Assembly (NCBI GenBank): GCA_016717265.1
Contig: JADKFX010000001.1
Location: 1,054,001-1,118,000, forward strand
DNA length: 64,000 nt
Reading direction: 5' to 3'
Source of the DNA: Saprospiraceae bacterium
GTDB lineage: Bacteria > Bacteroidota > Bacteroidia > Chitinophagales > Saprospiraceae
Shown here: one piece after another, positions 45,805 to 54,381 of the stretch
How the letters are laid out: every line of letters begins with the position of its first letter
Position numbering within the stretch: the stretch's first letter is position 1
Position numbers and translations under genes: made by a program
The notes under the pieces: generated by a model
What the model was told of the DNA's origin: nothing
Databases searched by the model: none
The model's input: the letters and a program-made list of their open reading frames with translations, nothing else

Positions 45805-46944
45805 TCAGACTCTCCTCCCTTTCCAATCCGTAGTTATAGGAAGCCAACTCAATATACCTATCAAAATGAAATAAAAACTATGAAACAATGCAACGGGAAA
45901 AAACCAGATTTGCCATTTTTTAATATTGTAAAATCGACAAGCATCGTATTGCAAGATGAAATCTGCCAGCCAATATATAAACCAACAACTTCCTGTAATA
46001 AGTATCAAATTTAAATCTTTCAGGATGATTCCTAGAATCAAAAATACGATGATAGAGACTCGTTGCAACCAGACCCAGGTTGGAATCCATTTTAGACTCC
46101 AATCTTTCATTAGACTCATTTTTCCAGCCCATCTTAAACGTTGCTTAAAGAAAGAAGACCAATCCTTTAAAGCGTGCGTTTTAATAATAGCTTCTGTAGT
46201 TTTTGCAAATGCAATTCCGTCGGGATAATTTTCTTTAATTTTATGAATTAAAAATACATCGTCACCAGATGGAATATTATAATTATTTTCAAAAGCATCT
46301 TCTTCTAGAAAAATATGTTTGCGGTAAGCTAAATTTGCTGCATTACATAAATGATGAATTTTGGAGCGTAAACCAGCTGCATTTATTAATCCATTCCCAC
46401 TGAAATCTAAAGCTTGAAAATAGTTAAGGAAGTTATTGGATTGCATTATACCAACGGGTCCTGAAACTAATTTTATTTTTTGATGATTAAAATAGCTTAC
46501 CATGGAAAGTACCCAGTTTTCAGGTACTATACAATCAGCGTCTGTGGTACATATAATTTCACCTTTTGCGTGATTGATGCCATATGCTATTGCCTTTTTC
46601 TTGGATCCTTTGATAGTGGTGCGTTTATAAACACCCAGGCGCATCATTACAAATTTTGGATCTTCAATAGTTTCTAGAATTTCATAAGTATCATCTTCAG
46701 ACTGATCATCTACTACTATAACTTCGAAGAGATGTGCAGGATAATTTTGTTTCAGACAAGATGTTATACAATCCAGTATTGTAGCTTCTTCATTCCGAGC
46801 TGCTATTACAATACTTACAAATGGATTGGTACCAGAATTTGTTGGGCCGGGTGGTTGAATCTTTTTCCAATAGTACAGATAATATACAATCAGAATACAA
46901 TAGACAAGCGTAAATAAAACAGGAATTAAATATAGAATATGCAC
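45805..46944 (-). CDS. membrane-anchored GT2 glycosyltransferase
   Basis: 379 residues. N-terminal helix (5-25), GT-A fold with FVSIVIAARNEEATI, VVDDQSEDDT, donor-site TTDADC (DxD-like), acceptor/catalytic SGDDVF and QRLRW, then C-terminal helices (about 285-360). Typical of processive or membrane-bound GT2 enzymes of cell-envelope polysaccharide synthesis. Its start is 9 bases after the end of the small membrane protein at 46954, so the two likely form an operon. Confidence 0.88.
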   Translation of the reverse strand: MHILYLIPVLFTLVYCILIVYYLYYWKKIQPPGPTNSGTNPFVSIVIAARNEEATILDCITSCLKQNYPAHLFEVIVVDDQSEDDTYEILETIEDPKFVMMRLGVYKRTTIKGSKKKAIAYGINHAKGEIICTTDADCIVPENWVLSMVSYFNHQKIKLVSGPVGIMQSNNFLNYFQALDFSGNGLINAAGLRSKIHHLCNAANLAYRKHIFLEEDAFENNYNIPSGDDVFLIHKIKENYPDGIAFAKTTEAIIKTHALKDWSSFFKQRLRWAGKMSLMKDWSLKWIPTWVWLQRVSIIVFLILGIILKDLNLILITGSCWFIYWLADFILQYDACRFYNIKKWQIWFFPVALFHSFYFILIGILSWLPITTDWKGRRV

Positions 46945-46953
46945 ACCATCTTT

Positions 46954-47421
46954 TTATTCAAATAAATCATCATATCGGGAATCTGCAAGCGTTGTTTGTT
47001 TTTGATGTTGCGAAGGCCGATCTTTTAAATCTACTTCTTCATAAGGTGTAAATTTTTCTTCAAAGTGATCCTGATTCATTTGTTGATTTAGGCGTCCAAA
47101 TTTTTTGTAAGCCCATGCTTTAAAGATTAAGCCAAGACTAACAAAAGGTAGGCCAATGACATTAATTCCCGCTTGAATCAAGCCGCCTATAGGGTTATCA
47201 ACAATTTGCATCCAGATATTCTTAAAATAGGATCCGATAACTTTAGGCTCTAAAACCAAGGCGATTATTAGCAATATCGGACAAGCATACCACATTAATA
47301 AATAGAGTTGGAAAAATAGGTAGAATAAGAGGCCGATAAAAAGTAAAAAAATTAGGCTACCCAAGAGTCTTTCGGGAAAACTCTTGCCTGTAGAATAATT
47401 ATATGATCTAAAAGTGCTCAT
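46954..47421 (-). CDS. small membrane protein of unknown function
   Basis: 155 residues. Two hydrophobic stretches (about 20-42 and 45-58) plus a third amphipathic one (NPIGGLIQAGINVIGLPFVSLGLIFKAW) are followed by a charged, probably cytosolic tail rich in Gln/Asp (NQQMNQDHFEEKFTPYEEVDL...) ending in YDDLFE. No family recognised. It precedes the GT2 gene, and a TACCTTTG box lies 8 bases before its start. Confidence 0.6.
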   Translation of the reverse strand: MSTFRSYNYSTGKSFPERLLGSLIFLLFIGLLFYLFFQLYLLMWYACPILLIIALVLEPKVIGSYFKNIWMQIVDNPIGGLIQAGINVIGLPFVSLGLIFKAWAYKKFGRLNQQMNQDHFEEKFTPYEEVDLKDRPSQHQKQTTLADSRYDDLFE

Positions 47422-47429
47422 TGGACAAG

Positions 47430-47437
47430 CAAAGGTA
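47430..47437 (-). promoter_or_regulatory. putative -7 box upstream of the 155-residue membrane protein
   Basis: TACCTTTG on the minus strand fits TAnnTTTG, 8 bases before the ATG at 47421. Confidence 0.35.
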
Positions 47438-47499
47438 TTAAAAATGTATTATAAAAATAAATAATATGTAAAAATAAATAACTTGATTCTATGAGGATC

Positions 47500-49251
47500 T
47501 CAAATTATACGGGTTTCCTCAATTGTTTGAAAATAAGTTTCATACAATCTTTTATATAAACCATCTTCTTTTTGTAAAAGTTCAACAGGAGTACCAAATT
47601 CTTTCATATTTCCATTTTCCATAGCCATTATATAATCGGCATGCTGAATGGTAGAGAGACGATGTGCGATAACAATGGAACTCCTTTTTTCGATGAGTTT
47701 TTCTATAGCATTTTGTAAGATATACTCCGTTTCGGTATCTAGAGAAGAAGTGGCTTCGTCCAGTATTAAAATATCTGGATTGCACAATAAAGCCCTTACA
47801 AAGGATATTAATTGTCTTTGTCCAACCGATAAATTCGTTCCACGTTCTGAAAGCACGTATTGGTAGTCGCCGGGTAACTTCATCATATAGCTATGGGCTC
47901 CAATTTTTTTGGATGCTTCAACAACTGCTTCAAAACTAATTGACGGATCTTTTAGCGTCATATTTTCAAGGATGGTACCTTGAAACAAAAAAACATCCTG
48001 GAGTACGACTGCAATTTTTTTACGAAGGAAGTCCAATTTGTAATTTTTAATATCTTTTCCTCCTATAAGGATCGATCCTGTCTGAATATCATAGAGACGG
48101 TTTAGAATACTAATTATGGTTGTTTTACCAGAACCTGTACTGCCTACTAAGGCTAAGGTTTTACCTTCTTCTAAACAAAATGAAATATCCTTTAGGACGA
48201 TATCGGTATCATTATAGCTAAAAGAAACATTTCTAAACTCTAAATCTCCTTTTAGACTGCCACTTTGAATGGTGCCATCATTTGGACTTATTTCTTTATT
48301 GTCGAGAATTTCAAAAACACGCCCACCGGCAACCAGGCCCATTTGTAAAGTATTAAATTTATCGGCAAGTGTTCTTATAGGTTGAAACAAACGGGATAAA
48401 TACATAGGAAAAGCAACCAGTTGACCGATCGTTACAACGCCTTCCAAAACCCCTTGTGCCCCCCACCAGACCATAAAACCCAAAGAAGCAGCGGAGATAA
48501 TTTCAACTACCGGAAAGAAGACGGCGTAATAAAAAATTCCATCCAAATTAGCTTGTGTATATTCTTTGTTGATTTCCTTAAATTTACCTGCGACCCGTTT
48601 TTCTGCAGCAAAAATCTGAACCGTTTTAATACCTGAAATATGTTCTTGTAAAAAAGCATTCATACGAGCAACCTGACTGCGAACCCTTTGAAAAGAAGCT
48701 TTTACCTTTTCTTTAAAAACATAGCTAGCGATTAATAGAATCGGAAATGTGATTAAACATATAAGGGTTAATTTAACACTTGTCCAAAACATTAAACCCA
48801 ATACCGTTAGCAAAGCCAAAATATCTGCAGCAATAGTGATAAGGCCTTCTGAAAAAACAGAATTCACGGTTTCAAGATCATTGATAACCCGCGTAGTATT
48901 TGTCCCAACAGGTGTTTTATCGAAATAAGACAGCCGTAACGATAGGATATGACTATAAACTTTATTTCTAAGGTCAAATATTATTTGCTGACCCATAGTA
49001 TTGGTTAGCATTGTAAAACTATATCTCAAAAGGGTCAAACCAATTAAAATCACCAAATACCAAACTGCAATTATTTTGAGGCCATGTAGATCCTTAACAA
49101 GAATATAATCATCTACCATAATATTGGTCAAATATGGAAGGATTGCATTGAATGGCGCCATTAAAATAGCAATCAAAGCGGAAAGCCAAAAGAGACTTTG
49201 GTAAGGTTTTATATACTTAACAAGTCGTTTAAGAATTTGAAAGCTAGACAT
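47500..49251 (-). CDS. MsbA-like ABC exporter (fused permease and ATPase)
   Basis: 583 residues. Six-helix membrane domain (residues about 18-305), then nucleotide-binding domain with Walker A GSTGSGKTT, Q-loop VLQDVFLFQGTI, signature LSVGQRQLISF, Walker B ILILDEATSSLD and switch IVIAHRLST. Type IV homodimeric exporter (MsbA/BmrA-like). Lipid or drug substrate not decidable; neighbouring GT2 and lptB genes make a lipid flippase plausible. Confidence 0.88.
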   Translation of the reverse strand: MSSFQILKRLVKYIKPYQSLFWLSALIAILMAPFNAILPYLTNIMVDDYILVKDLHGLKIIAVWYLVILIGLTLLRYSFTMLTNTMGQQIIFDLRNKVYSHILSLRLSYFDKTPVGTNTTRVINDLETVNSVFSEGLITIAADILALLTVLGLMFWTSVKLTLICLITFPILLIASYVFKEKVKASFQRVRSQVARMNAFLQEHISGIKTVQIFAAEKRVAGKFKEINKEYTQANLDGIFYYAVFFPVVEIISAASLGFMVWWGAQGVLEGVVTIGQLVAFPMYLSRLFQPIRTLADKFNTLQMGLVAGGRVFEILDNKEISPNDGTIQSGSLKGDLEFRNVSFSYNDTDIVLKDISFCLEEGKTLALVGSTGSGKTTIISILNRLYDIQTGSILIGGKDIKNYKLDFLRKKIAVVLQDVFLFQGTILENMTLKDPSISFEAVVEASKKIGAHSYMMKLPGDYQYVLSERGTNLSVGQRQLISFVRALLCNPDILILDEATSSLDTETEYILQNAIEKLIEKRSSIVIAHRLSTIQHADYIMAMENGNMKEFGTPVELLQKEDGLYKRLYETYFQTIEETRII

Positions 49252-49304
49252 GCAGAATCTATCGAATAGTAATGATAATTGAACTAATTTGTTTAAAAAA
49301 GGGT

Positions 49305-50015
49305 TTACATCATCCCTTCATCTGCAAAGCTAAAATATTTATCCTCTGCAATGATTAAATGATCTAAAACGCCAATATCTAAAGTTTGCCCTGCGGTTTT
49401 CATTTTTTTAGTAAGCTCTATGTCCTGCGTGCTTGGTTTTACAGAGCCGGAAGGATGATTATGTACTAAAATCACACCCGTAGCTTTAATTTCTAAGGCC
49501 TTTGTAAAAATCAGGCGACTATCTGCTACAGTACCAGTGATGCCTCCTTTACTAAGATTTTCCATCGCTATTTTTTTGTTTGCCCGATTTAAATAAAGTA
49601 CCCAGAATTCTTCATGATTTAGGTCCTGGAGTTTAGCTCTCACTAATTCATAGGCAATCCCACTGGAGCTAATGACTTCTTTTTCCATAGCAAGAGATTC
49701 TTGTCGCCTTCTTCCTAATTCTAATGCGGCTTCAATGGTTATCGCTTTTACAGAACCAATCCCTTTAAATTTTTTCAATTGATGGATTCCTAATTTGCTT
49801 AATTCAATCAGATTTTGATTACAACTTTCCAGTATCTTTTTAGCGAGATCTACGGCATTGCTTTCCCGATTTCCAGAACCTAAAATAATTGCCAATAATT
49901 CTGAATTACTTAAATTGGATTTGCCCTTTTTTTCTAGTTTTTCCCGTGGACGATCATCTTCAGCCCAATATTTTATAACGCTATTTTCAGGATATACTTT
50001 TCGTTTTTTATGCAT
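49305..50015 (-). CDS. radC: RadC-family JAB/MPN domain protein
   Basis: 236 residues. N-terminal helix-hairpin-helix-like part (SNSELLAIILGSGN..., KFKGIGSVKA), then the metallo-type JAB domain with ILVHNHPSGSVKPSTQD (His-x-His ... Asp zinc ligands) and LDHLIIAEDKYFSFADEGMM. Named RadC by homology; the family's biochemical function is unresolved and a role in repair is disputed. Full length; it borders the degraded accessory region on its upstream side. Confidence 0.9.
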   Translation of the reverse strand: MHKKRKVYPENSVIKYWAEDDRPREKLEKKGKSNLSNSELLAIILGSGNRESNAVDLAKKILESCNQNLIELSKLGIHQLKKFKGIGSVKAITIEAALELGRRRQESLAMEKEVISSSGIAYELVRAKLQDLNHEEFWVLYLNRANKKIAMENLSKGGITGTVADSRLIFTKALEIKATGVILVHNHPSGSVKPSTQDIELTKKMKTAGQTLDIGVLDHLIIAEDKYFSFADEGMM

Positions 50016-50157
50016 ACTTGCTATTTATTTTAATATTCAGAAAATATGATTTTAAGAATTCATTAAGATGATTAAATATAAGGATTCTAAAACCTATAAA
50101 TACATTCTAATTATTGAATGACCGTGAATTCTGATTATTTGAAGTGAATTAATTATT

Positions 50158-50238
50158 GTGTTAGGAATTCCGAAATACCAGACAGCAAAACATTATCGTT
50201 CCTTTGAACAATTAAAATTCCAAGTCTCCTATTCTTAA
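50158..50238 (+). other. possible upstream part of the IS66 remnant
   Basis: The frame used by the transposase remnant (ending at a TAA at 50236) reads VLGIPKYQTAKHYRSFEQ, then KFQVSYS. I do not recognise this segment as IS66. It may be a decayed part of the element or of another insertion. Confidence 0.2.
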
Positions 50239-50941
50239 TTTCGATTTGATCTTGAAAAAGGAAGATCTATAGAATATTTTAAAAATCATATGCTGGGCTT
50301 TAAAGGCAAATTGCAAACAGACGGTTATAGTGTCTATGAAACCTATGAAAATAATCCGGATTTTATATTATTTAGTTGTTGGGCACATGCAAGAAGATAT
50401 TTTGAACAAGCACTTGATAAGGATAAACAACGAGGGAATTTTGTACTAAGACAAATTCAAATTCTATATAAAATTGAGGAATCAGCCAAAGAACAAAAAT
50501 TATCCGATGAAAAACGACAAAAATGGCGACAGGAACACGCCACTCCTTTATTAAATACTATTAAAGAATTTCTTGATAAAAATAGAGAATCTATTTTGCC
50601 GGCCTGTGCAATTGGAAAAGCTTTTGGATATGCAATCATACGATGGGATAAACTAATTGCATATACCTTTCATGCCGAAGTAAAAATTGATCATAATTTT
50701 ATAGAAAATGCAATCCGCCCTTTAGCTTTAGGTATGAAGAATTATTTGTTTGCTGGTTCTGATAAATCTGCTCAAAGAGCAGCTAAAGTTTATTCATTGT
50801 TTGCAACTTGTAAGCTTCATGGCATGAATCCCTGCCTGCTGGCCGCAGAGCAGGCAGGCATACGCAGGGTTAACTGATGTGTTGCATAGAATAAAGGATC
50901 ATCGTATAAATCGAATCTCAGAATTACTTCCCCAAAATTGA
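50239..50941 (+). pseudogene. IS66-family transposase, C-terminal remnant, frameshifted
   Basis: In frame from 50239 it reads FRFDLEKGRSIEYFK, and from 50290 LQTDGYSVYE, CWAHARRYFEQAL, DHNFIENAIRPLALG, KNYLFAGSDKSAQRAAKVYS: the catalytic core C-terminus of IS66 transposases. Roughly the first 60% of the gene is missing. At about 50830-50869 a GC-rich palindrome is inserted, and the normal C-terminal tail (DVLHRIKDHRINRISELLPQN) continues in another frame to a stop at 50941. No terminal inverted repeats found. Dead element. Confidence 0.88.
50830..50869. repeat. GC-rich palindromic repeat inserted in the IS66 remnant
   Basis: CCTGCCTGCT (50831-50840) is a perfect inverted repeat of AGCAGGCAGG (50849-50858) around an 8-base loop, and CCCTGC (50830-50835) also matches GCAGGG (50864-50869). 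At about 65% GC it stands out in a roughly 35% GC region. It interrupts the transposase frame between NP and LTDVL. It looks like a dispersed REP-type element. Confidence 0.75.
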
Positions 50942-51042
50942 AGTAAAACAATTGCTCCTGCTCAAGTTGAGCTTATCAGCTAAGTGCACTTGGTTGTACG
51001 GATACGGAACAGTGTGAACTGCAATAAATTAAGCCAATCAAA
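50942..51042. other. intergenic spacer between remnants
   Basis: About 100 bases after the IS66 tail, with no gene or hairpin recognised. Confidence 0.3.
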
Positions 51043-51172
51043 ATGTATCCTGAATTTGATGTAGAGGATTTTATCAATTTACCTAACTACAAAATTTATT
51101 TAAAGCTTATGATTGATGGGAAGCCAATTAGGCCGTTTAATGCGGCAACTGCAAAGCCTCAGAATTATTAGG
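51043..51172 (+). pseudogene. frameshifted C-terminal fragment, possibly of a conjugation-type protein
   Basis: From 51043 the frame reads MYPEFDVEDFINLPNY and KIYLKLMIDG, then after a GGGG run (51118-51121) stops; shifting by one base continues as KPIRPFNAATAKPQNY to a stop at 51172. The combination LPNYKIYLKLMIDGKPIRPF resembles the last residues of conjugative coupling or ATPase proteins in Bacteroidota (a weak recollection). No other transfer genes are nearby. Low confidence in the family; the frameshift itself is clear if the second frame is meaningful. Confidence 0.35.
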
Positions 51173-51414
51173 CTATTCTTAAACAATGATTAATTATTAA
51201 CTTTATCTTTTTAATATAATTTTTCTGTTGAAAAATTTATCGTGAATATTAATCCTAATAAAATATTAACCCGCAGAAAAATTTGAAATATCAATTGAAA
51301 CCTTGTTTAGATTGGATTTTTCATAATTTTGAATGGTCATAGTTGCTCCATATTATAAATTCTGTCAAATAGAGTAAAACTGAAGGACATCGTAATTATG
51401 ATTTTCAAAAACAA
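51173..51414. other. AT-rich gap, nothing recognised
   Basis: 242 bases between the fragment and the stop codon of the reverse-strand T9SS-sorted gene. No hairpin or ORF. Confidence 0.3.
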
Positions 51415-52920
51415 TTATAATTTAACAAGTTTTCCTGATTTTAATATTCCTTCATTAGATTGAATGTAAAAAATATAAATTCCGGCAGTTAAATCATGGA
51501 TATCAAAAATATATTTTGTTTTAGTCGGATCAAGCTGAGCTTTAAATACCTGTTTTGAATTTAAATCTTGTATTAAAAAATGGACATTTGATTGATTAGA
51601 CAATTCGATTTCAAGATGAATTTGTTCGAATGTAGGATTAGGAAATATATTCGTAAAAACTGAATTAGCTGGAAATTCTAATCCGGTTATAAAATCAATA
51701 GTGCTATCACAAACGGGTGCCAGACCCAATCGGAAATTAGGAAAATAGGGCATGTAATAGTCATTATAAAAAGGTAGTTTTATTGCATGCTGAACAAATT
51801 CACAAGCTGTACCTTTTCGGTCAGGAAATTTAATTACATGTAAATAACTCGAAGTCGGATAAGTTGCCATATAAATTCTGCAATCGGGACCTAATTGTGT
51901 CGTGTAAAATGTTGTATAATACCAATCATAAAAATAATCAAACCAACCTACTTCTAACATCGCTTTCGTAGAATCTAATTCTAAAAAATCATATTGATAT
52001 AAAATCGTATCTGTTACAACGTACAAAAATCTTCCCGAAGGCGAAAAAGCAAGTCCTCCATATTTCGATCCTGAATTTGGAAAGTCAATTTTCTTAAAAT
52101 TACTTAAGACACCATCTTTCCTGTCAAAATCAAATAAGAATAGACCATCTTCGTAAAAAAACCTAGCAAGCTTACTTCCATCAGGAGAAAATAAAAAACC
52201 GTCTGAATCATTTCCAAGTCTTGTAATTTTATTACCTATTTTTTGTGCCTTTATTTTACTAATTCCGTTTTGATCAAGTAAAACGAAATAATAGTTTATT
52301 TCGGAATTATCTGTAGACGCCATAACCCACCAATCTTTATTATTAAAATGTTTTGTAGCACAGATGTTACCATGGACTAATGAAGTATCGTGAAGGATAG
52401 AAATACTTTTATCAAGCACTTCTCCTCTTCCCTGGAAGTTATTCATATTAACCAGAGCATAGCGGAATGCATCATATAATGCTAAGTTTGCTCCAGGCAA
52501 AGGTTTTTTTCTAATAAATAAACTCTTATAGAAAATCCAAAAATTACCGTCGTTATAATTATCTGGTAAAATCACTATACCTTGTCTGCCATAAGTATAG
52601 CAACCATAATTCATTGAATCACTTTGAATTAAACTGTCTCCATTGATTACCATTTGATTTTTACCATTATAAAGTTTGCAACCTTTTGTATAAAGTGTTA
52701 AGTTCCCATCTTTGTCGCAAATTTGTCCAGCTCTAAAAAATTGCTCTTGTAGAGTTGTGGTATCAATAATTAGCTTGTTTCCATTGAAATTCAATGCATA
52801 ATTGTCATTTTCGTCACCCCTACAACAATCGTATCCCATAGCCCATGTATAATCATACTTGTATTGTGCTTGTGTAAACAAACAAACTAGCATATTCAAA
52901 ATCAAGAAACATAACTTCAT
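51415..52920 (-). CDS. secreted beta-propeller-like protein with T9SS sorting domain
   Basis: 501 residues. Signal peptide (KLCFLILNMLVCLFTQA-Q). The body has recurrent blade-like segments such as FSPDGSKLARFFYEDGLFLFDFD and FSPSGRFLYVVTDTILYQYDF, and a YDCCRGDENDNYALNF opening. The last 75 residues (FTNIFPNPTFEQIHLEIE..., DIHDLTAGIYIFYIQ, LKSGKLVKL) are a canonical type A C-terminal domain. Probably surface-anchored or secreted via T9SS. It sits intact amid decayed DNA, with a perfect hairpin 15 bases upstream of its start. Confidence 0.8.
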   Translation of the reverse strand: MKLCFLILNMLVCLFTQAQYKYDYTWAMGYDCCRGDENDNYALNFNGNKLIIDTTTLQEQFFRAGQICDKDGNLTLYTKGCKLYNGKNQMVINGDSLIQSDSMNYGCYTYGRQGIVILPDNYNDGNFWIFYKSLFIRKKPLPGANLALYDAFRYALVNMNNFQGRGEVLDKSISILHDTSLVHGNICATKHFNNKDWWVMASTDNSEINYYFVLLDQNGISKIKAQKIGNKITRLGNDSDGFLFSPDGSKLARFFYEDGLFLFDFDRKDGVLSNFKKIDFPNSGSKYGGLAFSPSGRFLYVVTDTILYQYDFLELDSTKAMLEVGWFDYFYDWYYTTFYTTQLGPDCRIYMATYPTSSYLHVIKFPDRKGTACEFVQHAIKLPFYNDYYMPYFPNFRLGLAPVCDSTIDFITGLEFPANSVFTNIFPNPTFEQIHLEIELSNQSNVHFLIQDLNSKQVFKAQLDPTKTKYIFDIHDLTAGIYIFYIQSNEGILKSGKLVKL

Positions 52921-52935
52921 ATAGCATAAATTATA

Positions 52936-52970
52936 TAATTGCCGGTTAAAGAATGATTAACCGGCAATTA
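52936..52970. repeat. perfect 14-bp hairpin upstream of the T9SS-sorted gene
   Basis: TAATTGCCGGTTAA (52936-52949) and its exact reverse complement TTAACCGGCAATTA (52957-52970), 7-base loop. On the minus strand it lies between a tiny ORF and the ATG at 52920. It lacks a T-run on either side, so a plain intrinsic terminator is less likely; an mRNA 5' structure or a recombination/binding site is possible. Confidence 0.85.
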
Positions 52971-52996
52971 TTAGATAAAATTAATCCTTTATAAAT

Positions 52997-53053
52997 TTAG
53001 CAATATCCCTGGGTAAAAATAAATAATAAGATTAATGCGAGTATTCGTTTCAT
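52997..53053 (-). pseudogene. 18-codon signal-peptide-like ORF (truncated gene or leader)
   Basis: MKRILALILLFIFTQGYC followed by TAA. It has the charge-hydrophobic pattern of a secretion signal ending in a Cys, but no mature protein. A near-consensus -7 box TATATTTA lies upstream at 53075-53082 (minus strand). It could be the 5' stump of a deleted lipoprotein gene, or a leader peptide for the downstream gene. Confidence 0.5.
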
Positions 53054-53152
53054 ACAGGCAGAAGAAAATCGGGCTAAATATAGGCATTTTGAGCTTTTTA
53101 TTTACCCCGATTCATCAAATTTGAAGATAATGCTAAGTCTAACGGAAAAGGG

Positions 53153-53470
53153 CTATTTCATAATTTGTATCCTTTTAACTATTCTTTCATTCTTTCCATT
53201 TAGTAAGTGAACAAAGGAAAGGCTATTTGGGATTTTTGAAATATCCATTTTCATTTTGTACCTATCTGTACTTTCACTCATTAAAACTTTGCCATTTAAG
53301 TCAAGCAATTCAATGTCTCAATAACTTTCTTCAATAACTGGCAACAGTATTGTTATTTCGTTTCTACTTGGATTTGGAAAGATGCCAACAATTCTGGAAG
53401 TCTTTTTCTTTTCTTCGATCTTAACATTTTCACCAGGAAGATGATAGTGCGTATCAAATCCTTTTAGATT
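53153..53470 (-). pseudogene. broken T9SS type A sorting domain
   Basis: The minus strand reads KTSRIVGIFPNPSRNEITILLP, an in-frame stop after EESY, then DIELLDLNGKVLMSESTDRY and a final SKIPNSLSFVHLL...KRIQIMK with a natural stop at 53153. The pattern FPNPSRNEITI ... LLDLNGKVL is the T9SS C-terminal domain. The parent gene upstream is missing (a stop occurs near 53471), so only the tail remains and it is interrupted. Confidence 0.75.
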
Positions 53471-53487
53471 CTAATTGCTTTTCTTCA

Positions 53488-53604
53488 TTTCCGATTATTA
53501 AGCAGATTAAATTTAAACAAGTATCTCAGTCTAATATTGATAAAGAGTTTGGAGAATTTGCAAACATTAGAATTTATGATAGTAATGGTAAAAAATTGTT
53601 CTAA
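53488..53604 (+). pseudogene. second T9SS-tail-like fragment, opposite strand
   Basis: The plus strand reads FPIIKQIKFKQVSQSN and FGEFANIRIYDSNGKKLF before TAA at 53602. The EFANIRIYDSNGKKLF piece matches the strand-loop-strand of a type A sorting domain, here cut off after about 38 residues, only 17 bases from the oppositely oriented fragment. Confidence 0.45.
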
Positions 53605-53652
53605 GAACTGAAATGTATTTGATAGATTATATTAAATAAATGTTATATGCTA

Positions 53653-53730
53653 TTGTTTGCTGGTTCTGAGGAATCTGCTCAAAGAGCAGCTATGGTTTAT
53701 TCATTGTTAGCAACTTGTAAGCTTCATGGA
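53653..53730 (+). pseudogene. second IS66 transposase remnant
   Basis: Bases here match 50746-50823 of the first remnant with about 5 mismatches over 77 bases, and translate to LFAGSEESAQRAAMVYSLLATCKLHG. Nothing else of the element is recognisable. Same orientation, about 2.9 kb apart. Confidence 0.8.
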
Positions 53731-53819
53731 AAGAAGAAAACCAACAAATCCTAATATTCAAAATAGCAATGAATCATAGAATCTATGCACAACATTCTCA
53801 CAGTTCCCATCTGAAGTTC
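53731..53819. other. spacer before the conserved hypothetical gene
   Basis: About 90 bases, no ORF; the border between the decayed island and core genes. Confidence 0.3.
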
Positions 53820-53827
53820 TATCTTTG
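53820..53827 (+). promoter_or_regulatory. putative -7 box of the hypothetical/rnr operon
   Basis: TATCTTTG fits TAnnTTTG, 14 bases before the ATG at 53842. Confidence 0.45.
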
Positions 53828-53841
53828 CTTGAAATTGTTTG

Positions 53842-54354
53842 ATGAATCCAATAGTTAATCCAAATACGTTTCATGAGTTTTTGAGTTTTTTCCCAAAAAC
53901 GGACTTACCACTTACGATTCAATATTCAGATTACCATAGTTTTAGTAAAGTGAATGATGCCCTACCAGATGAATTGTTAGCAGCATTTGTTTTGCCTAAT
54001 TTGGATTTTGAAGTAGATGAGTTTACTGAATTTTTACCCTGTCTTCAATTTGAAGCAGATCATGGAATGCAACATATTGTGATTTGGACTGCCAGATTAT
54101 TGCATTATTCATTTTATTTAATGAACTTTAATTCAAAAGGGGTGTTTCTACATTTTGCAGAAGTTGCTGGTTTCTATACCGAAAATGATATGATCTTTCA
54201 GAAGATGGCGCATATCGATGTTGAAGCAAATATGCTTGTATTGGAAGGAAGTATGACCCAAAACCAGCTGGAAGTAAATCCAAATACTACAAAAAAATGG
54301 CAGCTTGAAATATTACCAGATGGCCAGCTTCGAGTTTCAGAAATCAAGCTCTGA
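53842..54354 (+). CDS. conserved hypothetical protein upstream of RNase R
   Basis: 170 residues from ATG 53842 (a TTG directly before it is less likely). No signal peptide; a soluble alpha/beta-looking chain with an acidic middle (ALPDELLAAFVLPNLDFEVDE), an aromatic/His stretch (HGMQHIVIWTARLLHYSFYL), and a C-terminal beta segment (KKWQLEILPDGQLRVSEI). I do not recognise the family. It ends 27 bases before rnr and probably shares its promoter. Confidence 0.65.
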   Translation: MNPIVNPNTFHEFLSFFPKTDLPLTIQYSDYHSFSKVNDALPDELLAAFVLPNLDFEVDEFTEFLPCLQFEADHGMQHIVIWTARLLHYSFYLMNFNSKGVFLHFAEVAGFYTENDMIFQKMAHIDVEANMLVLEGSMTQNQLEVNPNTTKKWQLEILPDGQLRVSEIKL

Positions 54355-54381
54355 TCGTTTATATTTACTGTTATAAAATTC

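Noticed and set aside
50290..50877. Reading this as an active IS66 element
   Set aside because: Most of the transposase, the accessory ORFs and any terminal repeats are missing and the frame is broken.
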